Origin: Clarireedia homoeocarpa
Taxonomy: Eukaryota; Ascomycota; Leotiomycetes; Helotiales; Rutstroemiaceae
NCBI GenBank assembly: GCA_001465935.1
Contig: LNKV01000080.1
Location: 1-47,874 of the forward strand
DNA: 47,874 bases
Direction: 5' to 3'
Numbering within the stretch: the first letter of the stretch is position 1; each line of letters begins with the position of its first letter. Both the position numbers and the translations under genes were made by a program. This document shows, in pieces, positions 22,469-34,853 of this stretch. Below the pieces are notes generated by a model. It was not told where the DNA came from. It made no database searches and saw nothing but the letters and a program-made list of their open reading frames with translations.

Positions 22469-24543
22469 CTACTCAATGTGCTTCTTGCTTGTCGCCGCCC
22501 CCGTCCCCGCATCATCGTCTTCCTCGTCGCGAGGTAATTGCATACCAAGCATACCCAGGAGATTCCCTCCCGGACCTGCCATCCCGCCCTGGTTCTTGAA
22601 ACTCTCGAGCAGGTTCTTGGCTAGATTGTAATCGATATCCAATTCCTCATCATCGCTGTCATCTGTGCCCTCTGCTTCACCTTCGACGGTACTTTTCCCA
22701 TCTGCCGGCTGCTTTCCTTTAATTGCAGCACTTTTCTTATCTGGCGCAGGATCCAGATTCAAAGCGCCCGATTCCTTTAATTCTGCTTCCATCATTTTCA
22801 TGACTTTTTTGATTTCTTCTGCGTCAAATTCCCCGTCACCTTCGTCTTCGTCATCGCTGTCGACTTCTTCTAATTGGCGGGTTTTACCTGAGATGGTTGA
22901 GGGAAGGATTTCATCGGCTTCATCGGGTGGCATACCCATCATTTCGCGCATCATTTTGGCGAATTCTACTTCATCGAAACTGACGTCACGGTCTTCTTCG
23001 CTGTCATCATCGTCGTCATCATCATCATCATCATCATCATCACTGTCGCCTTCATCAACATCGTCGTCAACATCCATATCGTCCAATTCGGCGCCATCAG
23101 CACCAGCATCCTCATCGTTCAGGAAAGCCTCGAACCGCTCCACCATCTTTTTTAAATCAGCTTCCGCTTTCGCATCGCCAAATCCGGAAGGAGCTTCTGG
23201 ACCAAATAAACCAGAACGTTTGGATGGTTTCTTTTCCCTTCTTTTCCCGTCCAGTTCTCTTTCGAAATCCTCGAAATTGATATCCAGCCACGACTCGTCG
23301 TCTTCCCTTTTGACGTCTTTCCATTTCGAAATCTCATCATCATTTGGGAGTGCCGAGTCGTTTTCAGAGGTCAGGTCCTCAAGGAGTATATTAACCTCCC
23401 TAACAGATCGGTTATCCTTGTTTTTGGGATCGGTTACAAGCATTTCAAATCCGGAGGTGACCTTCATTCCCATGTCCAGTTGTGTGTATGACTTTGAATT
23501 AGTGCCATTTTTGGGATTGGCCAGTAGATCTTTCCATGCTATTGGTGGTGTAAATTGTTGTGACTTTAGTTGCGCATACAAAACTTTGGTAAATCGGACA
23601 GACACAGTCACTAAATCGTCCGGGGGAAACACTAGCTTGGAGGATGCAATTTGGAGTGGCTTTAACGCAATCGGATCTCTGAGATAGAAAGCTTCGACGG
23701 CTGGTGCTATTGCGGTTGGTCGAGTGTGTAAAATGTATGCGAGTTTCCTGGGTATGGTGATGCAAGCGTGATGAAGAGATGCCGAGATTTGTGCTGGATA
23801 GTTCCGAAGACGGTAGAAAGCTTCTTCTTCAATGAGCGGCGAGTGGACTAAAGTCTCTGGAGATGAAGTGATGGTCTTGCGAGCTTCTTCGAGAGTGAGT
23901 GGACGAGACACTTGACCGGTAGTTTTTGTTGGGGAATCAGTGACTGCACTCAAGGGTATAATGTGAAGAGCATTGTTGTGGATCCATACCTGAGAATCGT
24001 CAGCAACCCGCAGTAGTTGATGTAAATATAAGAACCTACCCTATTATCCGCAATCTCAGGATTGAGCCATCGAGGGAGAGCGTTTGCAGCTTCAATCAAT
24101 AAGAATTCTCCATCTGTATCAACAACTTTGATCCATAAATTGGGAAATCGACTGCTTAATTCTTTGAGTATGTACACTATGAGCCACTCGTCCTCGACAG
24201 AATCTCCATAATTCGTAAGTCCATGTAGATACATCAATCCTGTCGCAACATCAGCGGTTGATACGTTGCGAAGTCTGGCAGAGTTCATACCCTTCTCTGT
24301 TTTCATTTCCAATTTAAATCCATCTCGCTGCCATATATAATCTGTCAAGAGATCCTTCGTGAGCCTCACAGACTCTTTGCGCACATCCTCTAGCCTGCTG
24401 TGTATATCCTTTTGCGACTTTAACTCCCTATCGATGATGTAAAGTGAATATTCGACAGTATCTTCAGGAAGTCGCTTTGGAAATCCAGTGAAGTTGTCCC
24501 CAAACCCTTCAAAATCGTTTTCGAGCCCACCTATATCGGCCAT
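22469..24543 (-). CDS. Ecdysoneless / SGT1-family protein
   Basis: 674 residues in two exons (24543-24040 and 23989-22469) with a 50-nt intron, GTAGGT donor. The joint restores the family motif LPRWLNPE...NRVWIHNNALHIIP. The start is taken at MADIGG because the open frame upstream has no other ATG. The N-terminal half carries the conserved region EDEWLIVYILKELSSRFPNL. The C-terminal half is very acidic, with a 13-residue Asp run (codons GAT/GAC, forming a CAT/CGT repeat on the plus strand). Family knowledge: metazoan Ecd/hSGT1 binds Prp8 and R2TP components and acts in pre-mRNA splicing and cell cycle; the human gene was found by complementing yeast gcr2. It is unrelated to the Hsp90 co-chaperone Sgt1. 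It shares a 424-bp promoter region with the divergent ApsB-type gene. Confidence 0.93.
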
Positions 24544-24967
24544 CCTGGCATTAGTATTGACGACGAAGGTTAATCTCTGGTGTTGTTTGTTGGCTTGGAC
24601 TGTGTATGGAGGGATGATGCAGCGAAATGGTTGGCTTCCCTTCCTTAGCGCCAATTACCGGGCGGGGGATTTTATCTTTGGTAACCAAGGCTAACCAAGG
24701 CTAACCTCGAACGGGAAGGAAGGTAAACAATCCAGACAATCGCGTATCAACCGATACCCAAAATCTTCAATTTCACCAACGCGTCTTGAACTCCGTAAAC
24801 ACATTCTCGACTTTACTTTATTCTTGTACAATTGCTACTTTGATAAGATACCGCTCGCTTTCGAGTTTATAGCTATGATAGCATCATTTGCAAGTATTTT
24901 GCAATAAATTACAACCCCTTTTTTACACATTAATTTGAGCTCCGACAGCTCGCATCAGATTTTCGAG
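24544..24967. promoter_or_regulatory. Divergent promoter between SGT1/Ecd and ApsB-type genes
   Basis: 424 bp separate the two start codons. The region has a CCAAT motif on the plus strand next to a GC-rich box (GCCAATTACCGGGCGGGGG, about 24650) and a direct repeat TAACCAAGGC at about 24680-24705. These may be HAP/CCAAT-factor and GC-box type elements, but binding is inference. Confidence 0.55.
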
Positions 24968-27900
24968 ATGGTCCAAGCCGGGGTAGCAGGGCTGGATACA
25001 CCACGCACAGTCAACGGTGACGGAACTTATTTGGGCAGCCATGCGCTCGACTTCGATATATCACAAGAACAGTCTTTTCTATCTCCTTCTAAAGATAACA
25101 ATCTGCTCTCACAGCTGCGAAATGGGCGACGCGGGGGCGATCTCCGAACACCCAGAAGTCGCGCTACATTGGGTGACCGACGGAACATGCCCGCCAGTAT
25201 GACAGGAGGGGAATTTACCCCTTTGTTGAAGAGCGCGACCAGGAATAGTGCTCGAATGAATGGGAAAGAGAATGTGCCATCAACTCCGGCATTCCTCCGC
25301 CAGGGAGGCTTGGAGAAAATTCAGGAAGGCTTCAGCCCACTGCCCGCGGGCTCGATGTACGGAGATGACTCAGGGACTGGTTCATTTACTGCTAGTACGC
25401 CCATGCCGCAGGTTGATAGCAGCGCCGCCTCAACTCCCATGGTTTTATTACCACGACGAAGTGAAGGACGAGGGGTACTGCAAGATGGTAATCAGTTATC
25501 CTTACGCGAGCAGGAGAACGTCATTGATGAGGCCAAGAAGGAGAATTTTGGCTTGAAGCTCAAGATACATTTCTTGGAGGAGGCATTGAGAAAGGCCGGA
25601 CCTGGATTTAGCGAAGCTGCTTTGAAGGAGAACACGGAGCTTAAGGTCAACAGTGTTACTATGCAGAAGGAACTTCAAAGATACAGGAGGACATTGATGG
25701 ACGCCGAAAAAGACGTTGACCAATATCGACAACAGATCCTGGACATGCAGGAGAAATTCAAGCGAAAAAATGTTAGTGCTGTGCAGCAGGAGGAATTGGA
25801 AAACCTACGCCAAGTGCTTGAAGAAAAAGAAGCCGAGATTGACCGAATGCGAAGACAAGAGGACAAGGCCGATGAGCTGGAGGATAAAATTCATGACCTG
25901 GAAGCAGACTTGAGAGAGAAGGATCGATTAATCAATGACAGAGAAGACGATATTGACAATCTGAAGGATGCTATGGAAAAGCGGGCCGGCACCATTTCCG
26001 AATTGGAGACGGAGCTGAAAAAATCGAAACGCCGGACCGTGGAATTGGAAGAGAAAGCGCAGTCACAGTCTAATGATGAGCTCAAAGAAGCCGAGTCTCT
26101 GATTGAGGAACTGGAGCGTGACGTGGAGCGGCTAAAGAACGAAGTTGAAGAAACGAAGGGAGATTACCAAGAAGCTATCAAGGAAAAGGAGCGTGCTGAG
26201 GCAAACCTCGAAGAACTTCAAGAGGAGCTAGCGAACAAATCCATCACAACCAAGGGCTTGAGCCGACAAATTGAAGAAAAAGCGAATCGGTTACATGATG
26301 ACCTGGAAGATCTTCGAGAACGATATCAGAAGCTGGAACAGCAACAATCCGAGAAGACACGCGAGGTCAAGAAACTGCAGGAAAGGATTGAAGACCTAAA
26401 TCGTGATAGCGAAGTCAACGAACAAAGACTACAAAACAAACTGGATATTTTGCACAACGAACACGAGCAAACAGTCCGGGAACGGGATGCCTTGGCAAAA
26501 AAGCTTGACAGTTTCCAGAAAGACGATCAACACAAGCGCGACGAAAAGAATCTCCTTCAGAATCGTCATGACGCATTAACTGCCGAATCTGCTAGCCTTC
26601 AGGCTGAACTATCCAAAGCTAAGAATTTGATCGAAGACCTGGAGGATAAGCTTGAGCACGAGAAGACTTTGGCCCTTGAAAGCGAGCGAGAGGTCCGAGA
26701 TGCATACAAGGAAGAGATCGATCGCCTGAATGATGAAGTTGAAGACCTGAAGGCTGAAATTAGAGAAAAGGAGCGACTATATGACGATGATATCGAGAAA
26801 TGGGAAAGCGAAAAGCGTGATCTGGAAGCTCAACGGACTCGGGCCGAGGAGCAGGCAACTGGTCTTCAAAGAACCATTGATCGACTGCAGCAGGCAGAAG
26901 GCAGTCTGACTGGAAGAGAATCCAGACTTCAGGACGCTATGCGTATCGAGAAGGAAAGGCATGAGAACCAAGAAGCGTTGCTCACACGCCAAATCAACGA
27001 CTTAAATGAGGATATCCAAACTCGCCGAAAAGCCTTGGACGATTCAAGGTCTGAACTCGCAACAGTTCGCGAAGAACTCAGACTTAGCCAACGTGAGCAA
27101 AAGCTGTTAACAGAGAAGATCGAAGGCCTCGAAGATGAGGTTGAGCTTCTCCAGAGCAGCCTTGATGAGGAAAGTGATCAGGCCAATCAACATGTTTCTG
27201 CTGCAAAACACGAATCAGAGAGCTTACGGAAACAACTTCAAACGCTCAAGAAGGACCTTGCGAAGGCTGAGGCCGCAGCTTCCAGCACAAGGGCTGAACT
27301 CGAGGCATTCCGTGGTGACTTCCATGCTGACCAAGGATCTACGGAAAGCCTTAATAAGCTACTGAAAGAGCACGAGGCTCAGTTATCTAAAGTTCGACAA
27401 GACAAACAGACTCTGCAAGATCAGATTGGAAAAGTCAACATCGAACTACATTCACTTCGGTCATCAAACGCTGAACTCAAGGCTGAACGAGATGAGCTAT
27501 CCAGTCAACTGAGAGCTCTTAAGCAGCAAGAGGAGGAAACGTTCCGTCTAGATCAAGAGAGAGTTGATCTCCGAACAGCCAAGATGAAACTTGATAATGA
27601 AGTCAGACGCCTTCGAGAGGAGAACAAGGCTGCAGTAGAAGAACAAAAGGCTATAGAGAAAGAGCTTCAACAGGAAATGGAGAGGGCAAACACGGAAGAG
27701 GCCCGGCTTAACTCAGAAATCCAGGACTTGCATCGCATCCTTAGGGGCTCATCCGAGAAGAGGGAGTTATCCCAAGCCAAGAAGACTATCCAGAAACTAG
27801 AAGAGCGCATTCTGGAACTGGAAAGTCAACAAACATCAGGTGATCCGCATAATGAATCCTCCCACGAGCTTTCCGAACTCCGACAAGATCTCTCGGCAGC

Positions 27901-29337
27901 ACGTAAGAAAGAGGCAGAGTACATTCAACGCGAAGCTTCTCAGAAAGACAATGTGAAAAGCCTTAAGCGCCAAATTGCTGAATTGGAGCGTCAAGCTCAT
28001 GAAGCCCAAATTGCCCGGTTCTCGGTTTCCTCTCCGCAATCATCGGTCCTTGGATCCGCACAGAAGTCCGAACTAAACGAATTGCACCGTCAGCTCGCTG
28101 AAGCGCATCAATCTTTCAAGGACCTCCGTACGCGAATGAAAGATTCCGAGAGGGAAGCGGCTCGTAAACTAAGTGCTGCAAATATTAACGCTCAGCATCA
28201 GCAGCAAACATGGGAATCTGAAAAAGACAACTTTGAGCGCCAGATAGACGAACTACGTCTTACAAAGGATGAGTTATCATCCAGGAATGCATCGTTCGAG
28301 GCAGCTATTAACAGACTTAGTGACAAGATTGATCGCTTACAGAAAGCACTTATGGCCGAACGTGCAAACAGTGGAGAAGGCCGTACCATAGCCCTTGAAC
28401 GCCGTGACCTCCATGAGATGCTTAGAGAGACTCAGATCCAACGCGAATCCCTCGAAGTTCTTATCAAAGAACGTGAGAACGCTATCAACACCATCAGTGC
28501 GAAAGAAATTGAGCTTCGCAGCAAACTTCGTCGTGTCCGTGACGAATGCAAACTTGAGCGATCAAAGGCACTTACTGCCAAAGAACAACTCGAACTTCTC
28601 GAGGAAGAATATGTCAAGTCGAAGAGTGAATGGGATGCCGAGAAGCGCGCACTTAGCCGAGGTGTCAGATTCCCGAATACGTCTATCTCGGTCAATGATG
28701 AGAGTGAGGTGCTGGCGCTGAAGAAGGAGAAGGAGGAGATTCAGAAGAAACATACAAAGGAGCTCAGGGGCTTGTGTATGCAGATTGAATGGATGAAGGC
28801 GAGATGCAAGAGAGAAGAGGGTCTCAGGCAGGATGTCGCGTTTGCGAAGAAATTCATGTGTGCACAAATTGGACTGTATGATGCTTGGTATGTTCTACTC
28901 TACTGCGAATTATTCCCGAAAGTCGTATTAACAAAAGTCTTAGCAACCAAGCAGATCTCCGCCTTCTCCGCCAAATGGGCCTGGCGAGTGATGAATCCGC
29001 CCCGGCGAAAAAACCCACTATCCGCAGCGTGTCGTTTATGATAATGGCCGGCGTACGCATGCGTAAAGGCGCCGAGGAATGGCGTAAGAGCCGCAAACTT
29101 CACGAGAGGATCGTAGGGAAATTAGAGGGCATGAAGAGAGCCGCTGCGAAGAACAAAGATAAGGATACGGCGGCGAACGCAAGCGGCAAAGAAGTCTCAA
29201 AGGAGACGCCGGTATCGAATCCGAACTCAAGGGCGTTCTTGAGTGGGAAGACGGAGGTGCGGAAAAGTAGTTTGAAGAGTGTGGTTAGGCAGATCATCAA
29301 GGAAAAGGATTCTATGGAGAAGGTTGCGGCGTCGTAG
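24968..29337 (+). CDS. apsB: ApsB / Mto1-type microtubule-organising protein (long coiled coil)
   Basis: 1437 residues, exons 24968-28887 and 28944-29337; the 56-nt intron starts GTATGT and ends CTTAG with ATTAAC as branch-like site. The start is the first ATG, preceded only by a TTG in frame. A Ser/Pro-rich N-terminus with GEFTPLLKSATRN and a KEN-box-like GKENVPSTP precedes a centrosomin N-terminal motif (KKENFGLKLKIHFLEEAL, about 190-210), which in this family recruits gamma-tubulin complexes. Then follows about 1,000 residues of coiled coil. Near the end, LRGLCMQIEWMKARCKREEG and ADLRLLRQMGL, split by the intron, resemble the PACT-like/Mto2-binding segment. The role is nucleation of cytoplasmic microtubules at spindle pole bodies and septa (family knowledge). 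The S. pombe Pcp1-like paralogue is the main alternative. Confidence 0.9.
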
Positions 29338-30172
29338 GCATGGGCTTGGGAAGTAGGGACCAAAGGAAGGAGTGGGTGTTTGGGGCATGCTTTCTCTTAG
29401 CATTTGTGTTGTTTGCATTTCCATCCGTTTTTTTTCTGCTTCAGAATAGGATGATGGTGCGTGATGTTTGGATGGATATTGTAACGAAGAACCTCTGGGA
29501 AAGTAAAGGGAGGAAAGGAGTATTGTATTGTACTGTATTCCAAATTATCTGGATGTTATTGTGGAAGCACGAATGGGAAAGCTGAGCAAGCAGAATATTC
29601 ATTTTTTTTTTTTTTTTGGAGTTGAATTTGGGGCTTCAAGCTAGGTGATTGTGGGGGGTCTGTTTTTCCCTTCCTCTGGTCGTGGGTTTGGATGGGGATA
29701 TGGCGTATGCATTGGATTGGATTGGATTGGGACCTCCATTATCATGTTTTATTGTTAAGTCAGATCAGGTTGGGTTTTGTTCCCGAATTAAAAAGAAAGA
29801 ATTTATAAGTTATAAAATTATAAAATTCTTATATTCACGAATAAACGATATGTGTAAAGGAGAAGGAATAGTGTTTGCTCGGTTTAAATCATATTGGTTC
29901 TATTGTCTATCCATCGTAACAGTGCTTCTACTGGATTCATATTTCGTAATACGTAGTAGGTAGGTAGTGTGCGATTGAACGCATCGTTTATTTCGTTTTG
30001 GCCTCCTCATGAGTCCTTTTTCTGCCTGTTTAAACCACGAAGGAATCCCAACGTTAGCCATCTATTCATGCTCATCAATCGTAGAAGAACGCGCTCGCAA
30101 CAACAGATAGATAAATGTGCAAAGAATCAATCAATCATAAAACGTCAAATTCGCTGGGTAACAAGGGCAAAT
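29338..30172. other. Convergent 3' region between ApsB-type gene and iPGM
   Basis: 835 bp between the two stop codons (plus-strand gene on the left, minus-strand gene on the right). It contains a 16-base T run (29602-29617), GGATT repeats (about 29711-29729) and an AT-rich part (29790-29840). It probably holds both 3' UTRs. No gene seen. Confidence 0.6.
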
Positions 30173-32148
30173 CTAACTCTTGACCAAAAGGCTGTGTCCA
30201 GTCATCTCCTCTGGCTGCTTCAAGCCCATAGCTTCTAGAATCGTGGGTGCGACGTCTCCGAGAACTCCTTCGTCGGTCTTCTTTAGGGACCAGCCTTTGG
30301 GAGCATTGGCCATAACGAAGGGAACTTTGTTGGTGGTGTGTGATGTCTTAGGTTTGCCGTCGGGAAATTTCATCTCTTCAGCGTTACTAGATTGTGCATT
30401 AGTATAAAAGGACAAAATGGAGCTATATAGATCGGTAACACATACCCGTGATCAGATGTGATGAAAAGAATATATCCTTCTTTCTTGCAAGTCTCGTAGA
30501 TCTCTCCGATACCCTTGTCGGTAGCTTCAACACCAACGATTGCAGCTTCGTAGACACCGGTGTGACCAACCATATCAGGTGGTGCAAAGTTGTTCATGAT
30601 GAACTCGAATTTTCCTTCCGAGATACGCTTGCTCATCTGCCTAGCGACGCCTGCGGCGCTCATTTCTGGGGCCTTGTCGTATGTTGCGACACTCTTATTT
30701 GATGGAACAAGATCTTGTGATTCATCACGAGTTTCGAGAGGGAAGACTTTCTCAACACCACCGTTGAAGAAGAATGTAACATGAGCGTATTTCTCTGTTT
30801 CAGCGACGTGAACTTGGTTGACGCCTTGAGCACCGAGGGTCTCTGCGAGAACGTTGCCCATGTGTTGGGGCTTGAATGCTATCTCAAATGGGTAGTCGAG
30901 CTTGTATTGGGTCATAGTGGTAAGGGTGATATTCTTTGGGTAGGCGAAATCCGGTTTTGGTGAACGGTCAACGTTGCCGAGAAGTTGGGTAATTTCGCGA
31001 ACACGGTCGGATCGGTAGTTGAAGAAGAATACTTGGTCGTTATCTTGAACTTGTCAGCATATAAAGTAACATTGATAGAGTCTAAAAGATTACTCACCTT
31101 GGATACGGGTCTCCTTTCCTCCGAGGATGATTGGCTTCAAGAATTCATCGTTCTCGCCCTTCTCGTATCTTTCCTTGATAGTCTTCACAGGGTCGCTGCT
31201 CTCTTCTCCCTCACCGAGAACCAATCCCTTCAAGGCAATCTCAATTCTGTCCCATCTCTTATCACGGTCCATGGCATAGTATCTTCCAACCACTGTTGCG
31301 ACTTCACCAATTCCGATCTCCTTGATCTTCTCGAGCAGAGCCTCCATGTATCCAGCTCCGGATTTCGGGTCGGTATCGCGTCCGTCACCAAAGAAGTGGA
31401 TGAAAACTTTTGGAACCTCCATCTCCTTTGCGACCTTCAGAAGAGCGTAGAGGTGGTCTTGCTTGGCGTGCTGTCACAATATTTAGCATCGCATCATGAA
31501 TATGCGATTGTGATCAAAACTTACCACACCACCATCAGAGATCAGACCACATAGATGGAGACGTCCATTTCCTTCCTTAGCAGCCTTGAAAGTCTTTGTG
31601 ATGACATCGTTCTTGTTCAATTCCCCTTTCTTGATTGTTTGGTCAATTCTAACCACGTCCTGCCATACAACTCTTCCAGCACCAATGTTCAAATGTCCGA
31701 CTTCAGAGTTACCCATCAACCCTTCTGGAAGCCCAACTGCTAGCGATGAAGCCTCAAGTTCAGTATATCCCTCCGCGTTGTTTCTGAAAGCGTCCATGAC
31801 CGGAGTCTCCGCATTGGTGATCGCATCTCCATCTTTGGGAGAATCTTTGCCCGGAACTCCCCATCCATCAATGACAACTGCGCCATATCATTACAATTAG
31901 CCAAGATACTTCAAGATACACAAGGACGTAGAATAGCGTAAGTATGTAGTCTGGCTTCTTCGTAGGTAAAGGGGGTAATAATTTCTCTGTATTCAGTCGG
32001 ACCGTCGGAATAGAAGGTCGAGGCATTGCGGAAGACAAAGGTGCGATTTGCACAGTCCAAATTGAATAGTACATGAAGGGTATAAATGAGGATACGTGGA
32101 AGATGATTTGGACGTACTCAGCACAGCTTTGTTCTCGACTTGGACCAT
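30173..32148 (-). CDS. 2,3-bisphosphoglycerate-independent phosphoglycerate mutase (iPGM)
   Basis: Cytosolic glycolytic/gluconeogenic enzyme interconverting 3- and 2-phosphoglycerate, metal dependent. 522 residues in five exons: 32148-32118, 31877-31525, 31470-31098, 31043-30446 and 30386-30173. Four introns of 240, 54, 54 and 59 nt have good GT-AG sites and preserve phase. The product begins MVQVENKAVLIVIDGWG. Metal-ligand and catalytic motifs are intact: VIDGWG with Asp14, the phospho-Ser loop MGNSEVGHLNIGAGR with Ser68, RYYAMDRDKRW, FNYRSDR, NFAPPDMVGHTG and SDHGNAEE. Length is normal for the family. Filamentous ascomycetes commonly use this enzyme, whereas budding yeast relies on the unrelated cofactor-dependent Gpm1 (family knowledge). 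The first intron is several times longer than the rest and sits 31 nt after the start codon. The gene diverges from the Mediator gene, with 476 bp between starts. Confidence 0.96.
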
Positions 32149-32624
32149 TTTGGCGAATATTGGTTTCGAATCTGACCACCGGCTATATCAGCTATCCAGT
32201 TCGGTACCGCCAAAACAAAAGGAGTTGTCCGAAAGAACTACAAACTTACCAACAGAAAGCACAATTCTTAATTCTATACAACTATCTGTACAAGAATCTA
32301 AACGCAGCTTCAAATAACCGGAGGAAAAGATCAACAGGAATTGTAGTTTGTTTTGTTGAGAGATGACCTAAGAGCTTTGGTAGTGGGGTGCTTTCTTTTT
32401 TTGCGGCCTGCCCCTCCAAGCCTTTGCCAAACCGCCACGATAAGAGCGAACTTGCTTCTTCTTAGCTAGCACAAGGCCATCCGGACCTCTCCACATCCAA
32501 TCATCCTGGTTTCTGATGACATTACACGTCCGCAGATCTGAATCCATAATTCGATTTTCCATATTTGGACTCCGTTTGATGTACACGACTATCCGGGTGA
32601 TCCATCGCAGACGTTTCAGCAACC
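32149..32624. promoter_or_regulatory. Divergent promoter between iPGM and MED9
   Basis: 476 bp between the ATGs. It contains a short minus-strand frame (to 32368) whose product I could not place. Expected to hold the glycolytic gene promoter. No element stands out enough to name. Confidence 0.5.
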
Positions 32625-33065
32625 ATGACAACCTCACCGTCTCGTTCGACCAATGCCCAGCCTCCCTCAATGATGGTGCTGCCGGATGGTCTTACCGCAG
32701 ACTCAATCGATACTATTCCTGTGCTCTGCGAAACCCTTTCGCGGCTCCAAAACTTCTCATCAAACAATCCTCCCGCTGCGTCTCCGCCTGGTGCAACTCC
32801 CTCCTTTAACGCTGCGAATACTACGGGCCCTCTAAACATCAAAGATATATTCACCGCCACGGATGGTATCAAACATAAATTACAAAAAGCAAGGGCAGGA
32901 GTAAAAGAATTGCCGGATATGCATAGAAGTATCGAGGAACAGCAAGAAGAGATGAAGGAATACGAAGAGAAGATCAAGCAGCAGAAGCAAGTATTGCAAC
33001 TTTTGATGAACGCAGGGATGGAGATGAAGAAAGAGAAAGAAGCAAGGGACGCAATGGAGACTTGA
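32625..33065 (+). CDS. MED9: Mediator complex subunit 9 (Med9/Cse2)
   Basis: A small nuclear protein of 146 residues without introns, starting at ATG 32625. The N-terminal half is Ser/Pro/Ala-rich. The C-terminal half (about 75-140) fits the Med9 coiled-coil domain: IKDIFTATDGIKHKLQKARA, GVKELPDMHRSIEEQQEE and a following KIKQQKQVLQLL heptad pattern. Med9 belongs to the middle module of Mediator, linking activators to RNA polymerase II (family knowledge). Size is in the normal range for filamentous fungi. Convergent with the tubulin cofactor C gene on the right. Confidence 0.88.
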   Translation: MTTSPSRSTNAQPPSMMVLPDGLTADSIDTIPVLCETLSRLQNFSSNNPPAASPPGATPSFNAANTTGPLNIKDIFTATDGIKHKLQKARAGVKELPDMHRSIEEQQEEMKEYEEKIKQQKQVLQLLMNAGMEMKKEKEARDAMET

Positions 33066-33550
33066 GATTGAAACTCTTAGTCAGGTCATAATAATATTCC
33101 CCATGGACAAGGGAACGTAGAAAGTCATGTCCTAGATCCTACTTTGAAGCATGCAAAAGGTCGGCAGTCTCTAAACATGCAACAGAATGAGTTCACCATA
33201 TTTCCTCGACACCATCTTATGCTTCGCTGGGAAGACAGGCTTCAGAGTGCGCGCTGGTACTCAATAGTCAATACCTTTCCCCTCGCTCTCCGGAACACGA
33301 TGGGGCCGTTTTCTGCTCAAAATCATATGCTATAGGTACGGACATCGTCCTCAATCCTACCAAAAAAAAAAAAAAAATAAAATAAAATAAAATAAAAAAA
33401 TAAATAAATAAAAATCACGGATAGGCTATATAGATGAAAGTCTGATTGTTGCGGCTTCCTAAAATCACTACTCGACCCTGCTACCCCAGATCACAAATCC
33501 TTGTATACCAGTATACAGTATGCTTAGTAAATCTAATGGTGATCATTCTC
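33066..33550. other. Convergent 3' region between MED9 and TBCC genes, A-rich tract
   Basis: 485 bp between two stop codons. A/T simple sequence at about 33361-33413 begins with 15 A and passes into AAAAT/AAAT units. Probably both 3' UTRs; no gene seen. Confidence 0.6.
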
Positions 33551-34853
33551 TCAGATGCCAACTTTCTTCAAGATATCATCAAGGCCAACACCCGGCCCTC
33601 CTGGTACAACCGATGTCCATACGCTATCTGGTAATCTCTCTTCTTGTGGCAATACACTCCAGTTAGGGCTATGTTCTGCCTTGAGCCACTTGAAATCATC
33701 AACCTGGTCCCATTGGTTCTGCACAGAACTCCCAGGAATATTCTGGACAACGAGTTAGCTGTAGAAGTACGCGGCATGCGATATGACTTACATGGGAATC
33801 TGGAGCGGGTGCGAATCTGATGTTACTGCAGTCCTCGATAATAGGCCTACTAGCACAATGTAGATAGATATCCACGTTCTTACATTCATGCATTCTAACC
33901 TGTCTTGATGCAACCACGATGATACTATCCTCGACACCAGTAATATGAGCGGGTCCATCCACATGCCCAGCTAAAATCAAGGATTTCTTGATGTTCTTCA
34001 AAGCAAGCCCCGCAAAGGGTGCTCCATTAGCGGTAGGTACTGACATGTCAACGATGCACCTATCGAGTTTTGTCACAGCTCCAGAAGAAGTTGCGCGAGA
34101 GGCTGACGATGGAAGAATAATATGGAGACCGGTGTGACCTGTGATGTTGATAGAGTTTGCTTGTGAAAAGCTAGGTTTTCGTACTGCGCCACTTGCACTG
34201 CTCATCTCCTTGTTATAGTTCTTAGGAAACGAAGGTAGGTCCCCTACACCGTCTGCAGCACTTTCATCCACCGGTGGTGTCATTAGATTGGCAGGTGTAG
34301 TCGCCATGGACGACTCGGTCGACGAGGCCAAGGATAACTTTGCGTTGCCATCGAGGCGTTTCTGTGCTGCCAACTCGACTGCGTCGTTAATAGATATGGC
34401 AGAACCGTTCTTGTTGGTATTCTTGAAGCGGAATCTAGCTTTGGGAGCGATCTTAGATCTAGCTTCTTCGAGGTTTTCGGAGAGAGCTTTGATTGCCTGG
34501 CTATGGTTAGCATGGCACTGTCTACAACTTATATTTCTCACCTGAGAGTATGCCCGTTGGTCATAAGCCGGAATGAAGTCCGTGGCACTTGCAACCGCCT
34601 TGGATAGCGTGGTGATACTGGCAAGGCAGTATTCGATAGCGTCAAGCCTCTCAGCACCAGAGAAGTTCTGGAGCTGGCTGATTTGCTCCTGCACAACTAA
34701 TATCAAGTAAATAACATGTCAAGAGGGCACAGGTTCACGATGGCTTGACATACGCGTCACTTCTTGTTGGAACCATCTATAATATCTTTCCTTTAAATCA
34801 GAGGAAGACCCTACCGCCGCATTGAATGGTGAAATAGGGGCACGAGTGGCCAT
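33551..34853 (-). CDS. Tubulin-binding cofactor C (TBCC)
   Basis: 383 residues in four exons: 34853-34754, 34696-34542, 34496-33792 and 33742-33551. The introns (57, 45 and 49 nt) have good sites, and the joints restore EVTLVQEQISQL, RAYSQAIKAL and DSHNIPGSSVQNQWDQVDDF. The N-terminal 110 residues form the spectrin-like helical TBCC N domain. A low-complexity linker follows, then the beta-helix C-CAP/cofactor C domain with ASRQVRMHECKNVDIYLHC. Near the end come PNWSVLP and a WTSVVPGGPG segment. TBCC stimulates GTP hydrolysis by beta-tubulin in the TBCD/TBCE supercomplex, using a conserved Arg in the QxRxH motif, visible here as RQVRMHECK. The role is in alpha/beta tubulin folding in the cytosol (family knowledge). 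Confidence 0.95.

Noticed and set aside
22665..23687. 340-codon Ser-rich plus-strand open frame
   Set aside because: It is exactly antisense to the acidic part of the SGT1/Ecd gene; GAT/GAC/GAA runs read as Ser-rich codons on the other strand.
32368..32670. Minus-strand 100-codon frame ending ...RGRPQKKKAPHYQSS between iPGM and MED9
   Set aside because: Starts at TTG, its first ATG leaves about 64 codons, it overlaps the MED9 start, and I could not find a spliced partner exon or a family. It could be a last exon, but support is too thin.
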